A stretch of DNA of 62,422 bases from a virus. The stretch spans positions 1-62,422 of IMG/VR virus record IMGVR_UViG_3300048928_000190; one strand, 5' to 3'. The notes below the pieces were generated by a model that saw only the letters and a list, made by a program, of their open reading frames with translations, was not told where the DNA came from and searched no databases. A program made the translations under genes and the position numbers. Position 1 is the first letter of the stretch; every line of letters begins with the position of its first letter. Shown piece by piece: positions 14,755 to 21,875 of the stretch.

Positions 14755-15287
14755 CCACACGAAACCCGAAAATCGTCACCCTGTGCGGGTCGATGCGATT
14801 CTTCGACAAGATGCTCACCGTCGCTGCCGAGGAAACAGCAAAAGGCCACATCGTGATCGCGCCGTTCTCTGTGGTCGCGAAGGAAGACCAGGGCAGCGAT
14901 TTCAAGAAGATGCTCGACGAGCTGCATTTCCGGAAGATCGACATGGCAGACGAAATCATCGTCGTGACAGACGAAAACGGGTACATCGGGGAATCAACGC
15001 GTCGCGAAATGGTGTACGCGATCCAGACCGGAAAGTTCAACGGCGCCGACAATGTTCGCGAGATCCCGTCCTCGCCGGTTGTCCCTGCCCCCACCGAAAC
15101 CGGACCGTGGCCGACATGGGAAGCGGGGCCGGAAGGGGTGACCGTCAAGTCTGCGAATGGCGAGAGGTTCCGCAAGACCGGAGTCGGCGCTATCCATCTC
15201 CTCACAAACGGCGTGGGCGACTGCTGCAAAATCTCCGTAGCTAATGACCTTCAGCCCGCCCCGTTCGTTGCGGCCGAGGAGGGGTGA
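14751..15287 (+). CDS. DUF4406/nucleoside deoxyribosyltransferase-like protein with shared C-terminal module
   Basis: The 178-residue protein has an N-terminal Rossmann-like domain: KIVTLCGSMRFFDKM, GSDFKKMLDELHFRKIDMAD, then IIVVTDENGYIGESTRREMV. This matches phage DUF4406/nucleoside 2-deoxyribosyltransferase-like proteins. From about residue 106 it carries the same module as the proteins at 6809 and 13831 (SSPVVPAPTETGPWPTWEAG, ending APFVAAEEG). The catalytic role in nucleotide salvage is inferred from family resemblance. Confidence 0.75.
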   Translation: MTTRNPKIVTLCGSMRFFDKMLTVAAEETAKGHIVIAPFSVVAKEDQGSDFKKMLDELHFRKIDMADEIIVVTDENGYIGESTRREMVYAIQTGKFNGADNVREIPSSPVVPAPTETGPWPTWEAGPEGVTVKSANGERFRKTGVGAIHLLTNGVGDCCKISVANDLQPAPFVAAEEG

Positions 15288-15289
15288 GC

Positions 15290-16240
15290 ATGAGCGAAGG
15301 ACTCTTCGACGTGAAACTCGCCTACCAAGGCGACCCACTAAACCCCGACCTCGACATCCCAACCCCAGCCAGCATCGTCGCCACACTCAACAAACCTCAA
15401 CGAGAAGAACGCGTGATGCGGCTCGTACTGCAAGCCGACCACATCCTCAACGAAGCCATCCGCATTCACGGCAACGGCAAAACCATCGCAGCGAAATGCG
15501 TACTGTTCTCCGGCGGCAACGACAGCACAGTCCTCGCCCACATCATGCGAGGACAAGCCACACACGCCATCCACGCCAACACCACCATCGGCATCGAACA
15601 GACACGCCAATTCGTACGCGACACCTGCCAGAACATGGGGTTGCCGCTGATCGAGAAGATCGCACCCACCTCGTACCGCGATCTCGTGCTGGAACGCGGA
15701 TTCCCCGGCCCAGCAATGCACTTCAAGATGTACACCCGCCTCAAAGAGCGATGCCTCGAAGCGGCGAGGCGGGAACTCGTCACCGACGGGCGCAGGCAGC
15801 GAGTCGTATTCATCGCCGGCCGGCGTCGTCAGGAATCAGAACGGCGCTCGGAGATCCCACTGCACGAGCGGAAAGGCTCGACGATCTGGGCGTCCCCACT
15901 GGCGATGTGGACGAAACCGGACATGAACACCTACCGGCTCATGCAACGCGAAGCAGGAAACCCGGTGCCGGTGAACGAAGTCTCCGACCTGATCCACATG
16001 TCGGGTGAGTGCCTGTGTGGGGCGTTCGCGAAACCGGACGAGTTGGAGGAGATCAGGATCTGGTTCCCCGACGTAGCGGCTCAGATCGACCAGCTACAGA
16101 GGGATGTTCGTGCTGCTGGGCATCAGCCTCCGTTTGACACATGGGGGCATGGCGAGGGGAAGCCTTCGAAGTCTGGGGCGATGTGCAGTTCATGTGCCGG
16201 TCAGTACGAGCTATTCGAGACAGTCAGGAGCGTCGCATGA
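15290..16240 (+). CDS. PP-loop ATPase, PAPS-reductase-like
   Basis: The 316-residue protein contains the PP-loop FSGGNDSTVLAH (about residue 73-84), which binds ATP and adenylates a substrate, as in PAPS reductase, DndC and tRNA-thiolation enzymes. Two Cys pairs (GECLCGAF and CSSCAGQ) near the C-terminus could bind a metal or carry sulfur. No other Dnd genes are nearby, so phosphorothioation is not supported. ATG 15290 follows a GGAGGGG site; GTG 15284, overlapping the preceding stop, is an alternative. Confidence 0.78.
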   Translation: MSEGLFDVKLAYQGDPLNPDLDIPTPASIVATLNKPQREERVMRLVLQADHILNEAIRIHGNGKTIAAKCVLFSGGNDSTVLAHIMRGQATHAIHANTTIGIEQTRQFVRDTCQNMGLPLIEKIAPTSYRDLVLERGFPGPAMHFKMYTRLKERCLEAARRELVTDGRRQRVVFIAGRRRQESERRSEIPLHERKGSTIWASPLAMWTKPDMNTYRLMQREAGNPVPVNEVSDLIHMSGECLCGAFAKPDELEEIRIWFPDVAAQIDQLQRDVRAAGHQPPFDTWGHGEGKPSKSGAMCSSCAGQYELFETVRSVA

Positions 16241-16839
16241 TCAGGGACCACAATGCCAGCACTGCGATCAAGGTTTTGGCCGCGCATCAAACCGACATGG
16301 ATGGCGACTGCTATTGCCGTGAGTTCGATTTCAGGTTGGACGAAGGAGACATTCATGCATCTCTCACAGAGTCCCACGCCGAACATGTTCTGGAGGTGCT
16401 GTCCAAGACCCACGAGGTCGTCCTGAGGAGCAACATTCCGGAGGGGATGGGCGCAGGTGGCGGCGTGACTGGGGTGGATGTTGAGCACACGAAAGCGCTG
16501 GAGCAAGTCGCAACCGATGGCGGTTGGGCGATCTGGCGGGACCTCGACGCTGGCTTCTATGTTGTCGGGGAAGAAAGTGGAGTGATCCCGGAAGGCGCGG
16601 ACCACGTTGACGGCGAGCACAACCCGGTCGCTCACGTGTACGTCGCGACCGACGCAGCTTTCATCGTCTACGCCCGGACTGCGGTGCCCGCCCTGGTTGC
16701 GGCTGTCGAGCGAGTCCAAGCGATCGCCGAACACTGGTCCACCTGCCCCAAAGGTGACTACGACTGCCACGACTGCAATTACAACCGCCCCGAGGCTGGG
16801 GACCTACTTTTCGAAGCACTCAAATTGGAGACACCATGA
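16237..16839 (+). CDS. Hypothetical 200-residue protein
   Basis: Starts MIRDHNASTAIKVLAAHQTD at an ATGA overlap. A middle segment AIWRDLDAGFYVVGEESGVI looks beta-rich, and the C-terminus has CPKGDYDCHDCNY, a potential metal site. Family not recognised. Confidence 0.62.
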   Translation: MIRDHNASTAIKVLAAHQTDMDGDCYCREFDFRLDEGDIHASLTESHAEHVLEVLSKTHEVVLRSNIPEGMGAGGGVTGVDVEHTKALEQVATDGGWAIWRDLDAGFYVVGEESGVIPEGADHVDGEHNPVAHVYVATDAAFIVYARTAVPALVAAVERVQAIAEHWSTCPKGDYDCHDCNYNRPEAGDLLFEALKLETP

Positions 16840-17030
16840 GCGAGATCAAGGTTGGCGACCTCGTAGACCTCAAGCCGGAAGTGATGTTCGGTCCGATCGG
16901 CCCGCCACTCAAAGTCACGCGCATCACGAGGAATTGGCTGTATGCACGGCGCGAGGGTCGACTAGCGGTGTCCGTACAAGTTCGGATTGACGATGTCACT
17001 CCAGCGAAGCCGGAAGGGGTGTCGTCGTGA
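16836..17030 (+). CDS. Small SH3-like barrel candidate (64 residues)
   Basis: MSEIKVGDLVDLKPEVMFGP begins a compact beta-rich protein with pattern K-V-G-D-L-V and later V-T-R-I-T and V-Q-V-R-I-D-D-V, resembling KOW/SH3-type folds. The assignment is from pattern only. ATGA-coupled upstream, GTGA-coupled downstream. Confidence 0.55.
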   Translation: MSEIKVGDLVDLKPEVMFGPIGPPLKVTRITRNWLYARREGRLAVSVQVRIDDVTPAKPEGVSS

Positions 17031-17398
17031 CCGCGCCTGATCCGGGGTTGACCGACCTCATCGCAGCGCACGAGTGGGTTCAGGTCGCCCCGCTCAGCTC
17101 TACAAGAGGAATTCATACGCGCAGCTTTGGAAGGGGAACAGCAATGAGCGAACACAGGTCGCATGTCAGGTTCGCAACCGAAGACGGGTCTATCGTTTGC
17201 TGGCCCAACCCGCACGACCCCAACGAAATCGAATGGAAACTTCGGTACGCACCGGACTCCATAACCAGGGCGGACATGATGGTCGCCGCATCGGTAATGG
17301 ACGCCTACCGCAACATCATCAACCTCGATTCACGCACACGACAGTTGCGGGTCATGCAGCTTCGCAAAGCATCCAAGCCTTCTGAGGAGTCGTTGTGA
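17027..17398 (+). CDS. Hypothetical 123-residue protein
   Basis: GTG 17027 (MTAPDPGLTDLIAAHEWVQV). A later ATG at 17144 (MSEHRSHVRFATEDGSIVCW) could be a second start. The end, KPSEESL, comes from the recurring GAGGAGTCGTTGTGAGTG stop-start cassette that also supplies the ribosome-binding site for the next gene. Function unknown. Confidence 0.58.
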   Translation: MTAPDPGLTDLIAAHEWVQVAPLSSTRGIHTRSFGRGTAMSEHRSHVRFATEDGSIVCWPNPHDPNEIEWKLRYAPDSITRADMMVAASVMDAYRNIINLDSRTRQLRVMQLRKASKPSEESL

Positions 17399-17673
17399 GT
17401 GACACCGCGCTACCCGAAGTCGCAACCGCAAACAGTCCCGATGTGGAGATGTGCACCATCGGCGATGTAGACCACGACTGGCGACCCCACGAGTACCTCC
17501 AGTTTAACTACCCGCACATCTCATGGCGCTGCGTCTGGTGCCACGCCGTCGCATGCGGCGACTACACCGAGACCGACCCGTGCATGCAGCCCTACCACCA
17601 CCACACAAACCACCTGTCCCGCTCCGGCATTCAATGGCCACTCGGCGGCGACCGACCCGAGGAGTCGTTGTGA
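17395..17673 (+). CDS. Hypothetical His/Cys-rich protein (92 residues)
   Basis: GTG start at 17395. Contains HISWRCVWCHAVACGD and MQPYHHHTNH, a likely metal-binding site. It ends DRPEESL through the same stop-start cassette as its neighbour. Confidence 0.6.
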   Translation: MSDTALPEVATANSPDVEMCTIGDVDHDWRPHEYLQFNYPHISWRCVWCHAVACGDYTETDPCMQPYHHHTNHLSRSGIQWPLGGDRPEESL

Positions 17674-18104
17674 GTGAGATCCGATCACAGGCCACACCCG
17701 CGAGAGACGAACTGGCTGAGACGATCCCGTATGACGAGATGCGGCGACTGTGCGGACTGCCCGACATTGAGCACCTCGAACTGATGGCCGTCATCCGAAA
17801 GCATGGACTGAACCAGGCAATCAGCTTCATGCAACTGACCGGCACTTTCCAACAGCAGGAGGACGGGCGAATTCAGTGGACGCCCGATCCGTCGCCTTGG
17901 TGGGTTCCAGTCGATGAGCCGTCAATCAAATCAACCCAATGGAAATACGGCCGGAGTACCGGAATCGTAGGCGGCTTCCTTGGCGGGCGTGAACCTGAGG
18001 TTGCGACCCCGCTGCCGAAACCGTCGACCAGTCCGCCGATGTGGGCGAACAACCCAGCCCGCACACGCAGAACCGCATACAAGCCAACCAGGCGGGTGAA
18101 ATAA
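17670..18104 (+). CDS. Hypothetical 144-residue protein
   Basis: GTG 17670 (MSEIRSQATPARDELAETIP) with GAGGAG just upstream. The N-terminal half is helical; the C-terminal half is Pro/Arg-rich and probably disordered (PTRRVK end). No domain recognised. Confidence 0.58.
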   Translation: MSEIRSQATPARDELAETIPYDEMRRLCGLPDIEHLELMAVIRKHGLNQAISFMQLTGTFQQQEDGRIQWTPDPSPWWVPVDEPSIKSTQWKYGRSTGIVGGFLGGREPEVATPLPKPSTSPPMWANNPARTRRTAYKPTRRVK

Positions 18105-18122
18105 CCGCCCACACAATGAACT

Positions 18123-18737
18123 GTGAGTCATCTGAAAGGCGTTTACGTGGACGAAGTTGAAGAGCTAATTAACGACACCTACGATGCGGTCTCCTGGATA
18201 CGGGAACGCATATCTCCGTTTGTTGTTAAATCGGATTCCAAGTCAAACAACCTCGTAACAGAAAGTGACGCCGGTTCTGGAAAACACTCCAAGTGGAACA
18301 TTGGGGCGGGCATCACTGCGGACGATGATCCCGAGAATATGATCCCAATGGAGCGTGTCTCTACTGGGGAGAAACCTAAGTCTAAACCGCCATGCAATGT
18401 CAATGCGATTGATGACGCTGACGACGAGGTTGCGGCGCTAGCGGTTGTGTATTCAAGTCTTGGTCGCAGTTTCCCTCGGCCAGTTTGGCGAGTCGGAGGC
18501 ATCGTAAGGGGCGTTCTTTATGAGGATCTGAGGCCGATCCGAAGGATGTCTAAAGAACTGTTGGATGAATACCGTGAAGGGTGGCGCCCGACAAGCCGGG
18601 AACTTGAGGAGCTTCAGAGGGTGCGGTACGGAAATTTTCGCAAGTACCCGGAGTTGGATGTTTTTCTGTCGATGGGCCGAGTTGAGCGACCAGACCGGCC
18701 GGATGTTTCTGACATGGCGTTGTTCGACGTGGAGTGA
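18123..18737 (+). CDS. Hypothetical 204-residue protein
   Basis: Begins at GTG 18123 (MSHLKGVYVDEVEELINDTY). A low-complexity middle (about 35-90) separates a helical N-terminus from a C-terminal domain with RPIRRMSKELLDEYREGWRP and a repeated R-E-L-E-E-L-Q pattern. It sits just upstream of a MerR-like HTH gene, so a regulatory role is possible. Confidence 0.6.
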   Translation: MSHLKGVYVDEVEELINDTYDAVSWIRERISPFVVKSDSKSNNLVTESDAGSGKHSKWNIGAGITADDDPENMIPMERVSTGEKPKSKPPCNVNAIDDADDEVAALAVVYSSLGRSFPRPVWRVGGIVRGVLYEDLRPIRRMSKELLDEYREGWRPTSRELEELQRVRYGNFRKYPELDVFLSMGRVERPDRPDVSDMALFDVE

Positions 18738-18746
18738 GGTTGGCCG

Positions 18747-19010
18747 ATGGTGCGGCGATTGTGGTTGATCGAACCTGATGCTTCTCGTTTTATTGGGCGT
18801 TCGGGCCGTACCATTCGGAATTGGCGACGCATGGGTTTAGTGGAATGCAAAAAGTATCGGGGTAATTGGGCGTATGAGAAGGATTCGTTGCGGTGGGCGC
18901 GTGATGAATCGCGGCGGCGAATGATGGCGCTGCCTCCAGGCCCGGGCAGGCATCGGGGTTTGGATGTGAATCAGGATGCTTTGTTTGAGGTAAAGCCTCT
19001 TCCAAGGTGA
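18747..19010 (+). CDS. MerR/excisionase-like HTH protein
   Basis: The 87-residue protein has a winged HTH: DASRFIGRSGRTIRNWRRMG followed by CKKYRGNWAYEKDSLRWARD. This pattern (helix, turn, recognition helix with R-T-I-R-N-W, beta-wing) fits phage HTH regulators and recombination-directionality factors. A role as the RDF for the serine integrase is possible but distant from int. Confidence 0.7.
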   Translation: MVRRLWLIEPDASRFIGRSGRTIRNWRRMGLVECKKYRGNWAYEKDSLRWARDESRRRMMALPPGPGRHRGLDVNQDALFEVKPLPR

Positions 19011-19403
19011 CTGTTAGTGTTGTGGGTGTAGTTGGTTGGTGTGGGTTTGGGAGCCTCAGATTGTATCGGGTCCCGGCGGCTGATCAGCTTGGTAGCTGGA
19101 GATGAAATAGTTCTCTGAGCGCCGATTCCGGGTGGGGAGTAGGAGCTGTTTTGTAGCGGCAATCTCCTTCCTGTCCCGCGCATGGTTGCCGAGGATTGCC
19201 TAAGGTGCTGCCACCTTTCCCGTTCAGTCGGTTGGCCCTCGGAGCCTCGGAGTTGCCCCTCTCCGTTATCAATTGGGGCCACAGCTTGGAGGTAGGCCCC
19301 AGTCCGGTTTGCGTGCATGAGATCGCCGCACATAGACCCCTGGGGTGTGAAACCTCAACGCCGAGACCGTCGACCGCTTGCCTCGGCACATAATTGAATA
19401 GAT
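19011..19403 (+). other. About 390-nt intergenic stretch before the tRNA cluster
   Basis: No open frame with a credible start was found. The stretch contains several inverted repeats: GGGGCC/GGCCCC at about 19275-19299 and GCCGAG/CTCGGC at about 19362-19386. It may be a structured untranslated RNA or decayed tRNA genes. Confidence 0.35.
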
Positions 19404-19486
19404 TCCTCTGAGCTTGCGGTAAGTGCTGGGAGTGGGAGACCTTTGGTGCTCTGCCCGGAATGCAGGTTCGAGTCCTGCCGGGGGAA
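19404..19486 (+). other. tRNA-like or degenerate tRNA element
   Basis: A perfect T-arm, GCAGG-TTCGAGT-CCTGC (19462-19478), is followed by CGGGGGA, which can pair with TCCTCTG (19404-19410) including two G-T wobbles. No consistent anticodon arm could be drawn between them, though CTTTGGT would read Gln if it were a loop. It may be a decayed tRNA-Gln or a tRNA mimic. Confidence 0.35.
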
Positions 19487-19488
19487 CG

Positions 19489-19674
19489 ATGGGCGGTTTG
19501 TCGACCGCCCGCATCAGATCCACAGGATGGATTGCAAAGGCGCACAAATCGGCACGGGAAGCTCTTGCAGGGGCAAATGATCCGCGTCCGACTACAGCCC
19601 GTATGAAGGCCGACTTACCCACTCGTAGGCAACGCTGCAAACGGACGCCTGGGGAATTTTTTGAAGCGATCTAG
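19489..19674 (+). CDS. Small basic hypothetical protein (61 residues)
   Basis: ATG 19489 immediately follows the tRNA-like element. The product (MGGLSTARIRSTGWIAKAHK) is Arg/Lys-rich. The 5' end lies in a hairpin GGGCGGT-TTGTCG-ACCGCCC (19490-19509), which could limit translation. Coding is uncertain. Confidence 0.38.
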   Translation: MGGLSTARIRSTGWIAKAHKSAREALAGANDPRPTTARMKADLPTRRQRCKRTPGEFFEAI

Positions 19675-19804
19675 CGAGCGGATCGTGGAGCCTGACCTTC
19701 TGCGGTTGGTCAGGAAGTTGCTGCCCGTATTCCCGCCGGATGACGGGACTGGGCAGCAGCGCATGCCAGTGAGGCAACTGTTGGATCGTTGCAGCGGACT
19801 GTAA
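19661..19804 (+). CDS. Small protein overlapping tRNA-Tyr
   Basis: TTG 19661 with GGGGA upstream gives 47 residues: MKRSSERIVEPDLLRLVRKL and so on, ending LLDRCSGL. The TAA stop is made of bases in the tRNA-Tyr anticodon loop, so the last 40 nt of the frame lie inside the tRNA gene. The amphipathic helix looks protein-like, but the overlap makes the call tentative. Confidence 0.35.
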   Translation: MKRSSERIVEPDLLRLVRKLLPVFPPDDGTGQQRMPVRQLLDRCSGL

Positions 19805-19849
19805 ATCCGTCGCCTTCGGGCATCGGGGGTTCAATTCCCTCCACTGTGC
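19765..19849 (+). tRNA. tRNA-Tyr (anticodon GTA)
   Basis: The anticodon arm is GCGGA-CTGTAAA-TCCGT, the D-arm GCAAC/GTTGC. A long class-II variable arm (CGCCTTCGGGCATC) and a T-arm GGGGG-TTCAATT-CCCTC follow. The acceptor pairs well only over five inner positions (CAGTG with CACTG); the two terminal pairs are mismatched as drawn, or paired with one bulged T. No encoded CCA. Confidence 0.85.
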
Positions 19850-19851
19850 AC

Positions 19852-19925
19852 TTGGGGTTGGTGAAGTGGTATCACGACGGTCTCCAAAACCGTAGTCGCG
19901 AGTTCGATCCTCGCACCCCTTGCCA
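19852..19925 (+). tRNA. tRNA-Trp (anticodon CCA), 3' CCA encoded
   Basis: The anticodon arm is ACGGT-CTCCAAA-ACCGT, the D-arm GTGA/TCAC, the T-arm GCGAG-TTCGATC-CTCGC. The acceptor is TTGGGGT against ACCCCTT: five pairs form, but pairs 1-72 and 2-71 are T-T mismatches. Discriminator G and CCA follow at 19922-19925. It is separated from tRNA-Phe by one base. Confidence 0.9.
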
Positions 19926-19926
19926 T

Positions 19927-19999
19927 GGCAACGTAGCTCAGTTGGTAGAGCGCTCGGTTGAAGCCCGAGAGGTCGCAGGTTCGAACCCTGCCGTTGGCA
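19927..19999 (+). tRNA. tRNA-Phe (anticodon GAA)
   Basis: The acceptor GGCAACG pairs with CGTTGGC except for a G-G mismatch at 2-71. The D-arm is GCTC/GAGC, the anticodon arm CTCGG-TTGAAGC-CCGAG, the T-arm GCAGG-TTCGAAC-CCTGC. CCA is not encoded. It is the third aromatic tRNA in the row. Confidence 0.92.
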
Positions 20000-20050
20000 C
20001 GTTTATCTCTCCATCAATCAATCGCCTTCAACTTCGAATCTTGGTGCGCC

Positions 20051-20902
20051 ATGCGTAAAACCGTATGCCTCTTCACAACAGCAGCCTCACTCACACTCGC
20101 GACCCCACTGTTCGCCGCGGCAATCGCCAACGCTGAACCATGTGCGGGCACAATCGATGTGGCGGTGGACGGAACTGGCGCAGTCAACCACCCCAACTCG
20201 ATCCCCTCCATTCATGCGCCGAACGCTGTTCATGTGCAGTATCCGGGGAGCATTTGGCCTCTCGGTCCGTACACCTATGATCAGTCGGTTGCTGCGGGTG
20301 TGGCGGAGACGAAGCGGGTTGTGCGTGAGCAGCATTCGCGTTGCCCGCAATCAACGGTGCGGGTGATCGGTCATTCGCAGGGTTCTCGTGTTGCTGGTGA
20401 TGCGATTGAGCAGTTGGCTGCCGAGGGTGATGTGAGTTTCATTGATGCTGAGCTGTATTCGGATCCGCGCCATAAGGGTAAGGGCGTTGAGGTGATGGTG
20501 CCGCTTGGTCTTCCTGGGAACAGGTTTATGGGTGAGCGTGGTTCGTTTGGGGCTGCTGAGGTGGAGCAGGTGTGTGTCGCGGGCGATCCGATCTGTGATT
20601 TCCCGGATGTGGTTCGTGAGCCGTTGAAGGTGTTGGACATTGTTCCTGGCTACACCAATTTGCATGGTGCGTATCCGGTTGGTGTGGTGAATGAGGTTGA
20701 TGTTCCTGCTGCGCCGGCGCCGGTTGTGTTGTTGCCTGAGTTGCCACCATTGCCGCCGTTGCCGAATTTGGTTGAGCCGTATGTTGCTCGGCCGTTGTCG
20801 GTGTATGTGCCGGTTGAGGTTCAGGGGTTTGTGCCGCGTGGGGTGTTGGATTGGACTCCTCCGCCGTTGCCGCCGTTGCCTGTTATTCCCCCTTTGTTTT
20901 AG
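20051..20902 (+). CDS. Secreted alpha/beta hydrolase (PE-PPE/cutinase-like esterase)
   Basis: The 283-residue protein has a Sec signal peptide (MRKTVCLFTTAASLTLATPL, with a cleavage site after ANA). The alpha/beta hydrolase signature follows: GHSQGS with Ser109, Asp179 in AGDPICDFP and His205 in NLHGAYP. The C-terminal about 70 residues are Pro-rich. It resembles the PE-PPE domain esterases and cutinases of mycolic-acid bacteria. It may act on mycolate or surface lipids, either as an atypical LysB or as a protein secreted by the lysogen. It lies just after the tRNAs, away from the lysis genes. Confidence 0.8.
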   Translation: MRKTVCLFTTAASLTLATPLFAAAIANAEPCAGTIDVAVDGTGAVNHPNSIPSIHAPNAVHVQYPGSIWPLGPYTYDQSVAAGVAETKRVVREQHSRCPQSTVRVIGHSQGSRVAGDAIEQLAAEGDVSFIDAELYSDPRHKGKGVEVMVPLGLPGNRFMGERGSFGAAEVEQVCVAGDPICDFPDVVREPLKVLDIVPGYTNLHGAYPVGVVNEVDVPAAPAPVVLLPELPPLPPLPNLVEPYVARPLSVYVPVEVQGFVPRGVLDWTPPPLPPLPVIPPLF

Positions 20903-20911
20903 GAGTGTCAA

Positions 20912-21349
20912 GTGTCGCGGATGATCTTCCCGTTCGAGGAACCTGAGGTAGACGGCCCGATCGGATGTGCGATGGTCGTTGACTTTGGGGATGGGTGGCG
21001 GTCTGTCGGCACTCTCACTGGGGTTGGTCCGGTGAAGGTTGATGAGTACGGGCTTGTGTCGTATGAGATTTCGTTTGAGCCTCAGCGCACTTTCTCGGCT
21101 ACGTTTTCGACGCCTGATCCGGATGGTGCTGTGTGGAGTTTGCTGTCTGGCGCCGAGCCTTCGCGTGTGGTGAATCGGGTTAGCCCTGGTTTGAAGAAAC
21201 CGCCAGCAGAGTACATCCCAGGATCTTTCGGGGAAGCAACCAGCACGATCGCCAAGAGACTCGACCGGCTGATCCGGCAGGTTGCTGCAAACACATACAT
21301 TCCGCCGCAGTACTGGGTGAGTCCTGATGTTTCGCGCATGGATCGCTGA
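20912..21349 (+). CDS. Hypothetical 145-residue protein
   Basis: GTG 20912 with AGGAG upstream (MSRMIFPFEEPEVDGPIGCA). The N-terminal part is beta-rich, the C-terminal part helical (STIAKRLDRLIRQVAANTYI). No family recognised. Confidence 0.6.
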   Translation: MSRMIFPFEEPEVDGPIGCAMVVDFGDGWRSVGTLTGVGPVKVDEYGLVSYEISFEPQRTFSATFSTPDPDGAVWSLLSGAEPSRVVNRVSPGLKKPPAEYIPGSFGEATSTIAKRLDRLIRQVAANTYIPPQYWVSPDVSRMDR

Positions 21350-21410
21350 GGTGATTGATCGCGGCTACGACAAGTTTTATGCGTACATGAAAGGTCGGAT
21401 GGGGTTGTGA
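21327..21410 (+). CDS. 27-residue peptide
   Basis: ATG 21327 (MFRAWIAEVIDRGYDKFYAY) overlaps the previous gene and ends in a GTGA overlap with the next. It is predicted to be one amphipathic helix. Low-confidence coding. Confidence 0.38.
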   Translation: MFRAWIAEVIDRGYDKFYAYMKGRMGL

Positions 21411-21529
21411 CTTTGGTTGAGGTTGTGGCTGAGTTGCGGGCTGCTCGGTGTGCGGGTTGGTTGTCTGTGGTTGCGGTGTTGGAGCCGTTGGTTGATCGTT
21501 TGTTGGATGATTGGAGCAGCACCGAATGA
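21407..21529 (+). CDS. 40-residue hypothetical protein
   Basis: GTG 21407 (MTLVEVVAELRAARCAGWLS) with overlaps on both ends (GTGA and ATGA). Helical, partly hydrophobic. Function unknown. Confidence 0.45.
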   Translation: MTLVEVVAELRAARCAGWLSVVAVLEPLVDRLLDDWSSTE

Positions 21530-21708
21530 CTGTCGATTTGAATGCCCTTGATATGAGTTCGGTTTGCGCCCATTGCGATCAGCCGATCTGGATGGCGTCG
21601 AATGGCGACTGGAAGCATTACGAGAGTGGTCGCTGGCTGAACAGGTGTCAACGCGTCGCCAACTATGGAACCGATGCCACACCCAAGCTTTCCGAGGAGT
21701 CATTGTGA
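21526..21708 (+). CDS. Small zinc-binding-like protein (60 residues)
   Basis: ATG 21526 (MTVDLNALDMSSVCAHCDQP). CxxC plus downstream His and Cys (WKHYESGRWLNRC) suggest one metal site. It ends KLSEESL through the recurring stop-start cassette. Confidence 0.55.
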   Translation: MTVDLNALDMSSVCAHCDQPIWMASNGDWKHYESGRWLNRCQRVANYGTDATPKLSEESL

Positions 21709-21875
21709 GCGGGGATATGATTAATGTTCTGGCGAGGTACGGCGACACCCTGGCCTGCCCCGGCTGCGGTGAAACGCTGACACTCGACCAGATGGACGGT
21801 TGGAGAAACGACAACGGACTCACCTGCGTGGGTCGCACAACTCACTCGGACCACATCGCCACGGAGTTGCGATGA
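21705..21875 (+). CDS. Small zinc-ribbon-like protein (56 residues)
   Basis: GTG 21705 (MSGDMINVLARYGDTLACPG). CPGC is followed 20 residues later by Cys and His (LTCVGRTTHSDH), a half-ribbon. Coupled to neighbours. Confidence 0.55.
   Translation: MSGDMINVLARYGDTLACPGCGETLTLDQMDGWRNDNGLTCVGRTTHSDHIATELR

Noticed and set aside
15290-16240. Possible DNA phosphorothioation gene (DndC-like)
   Set aside because: Only the PP-loop domain is shared; no DndA, DndD or DndE homologue lies in the window.
19011-19403. Additional tRNA genes upstream of the cluster
   Set aside because: Several stems can be drawn but no stretch gives acceptor, anticodon and T-arm together.
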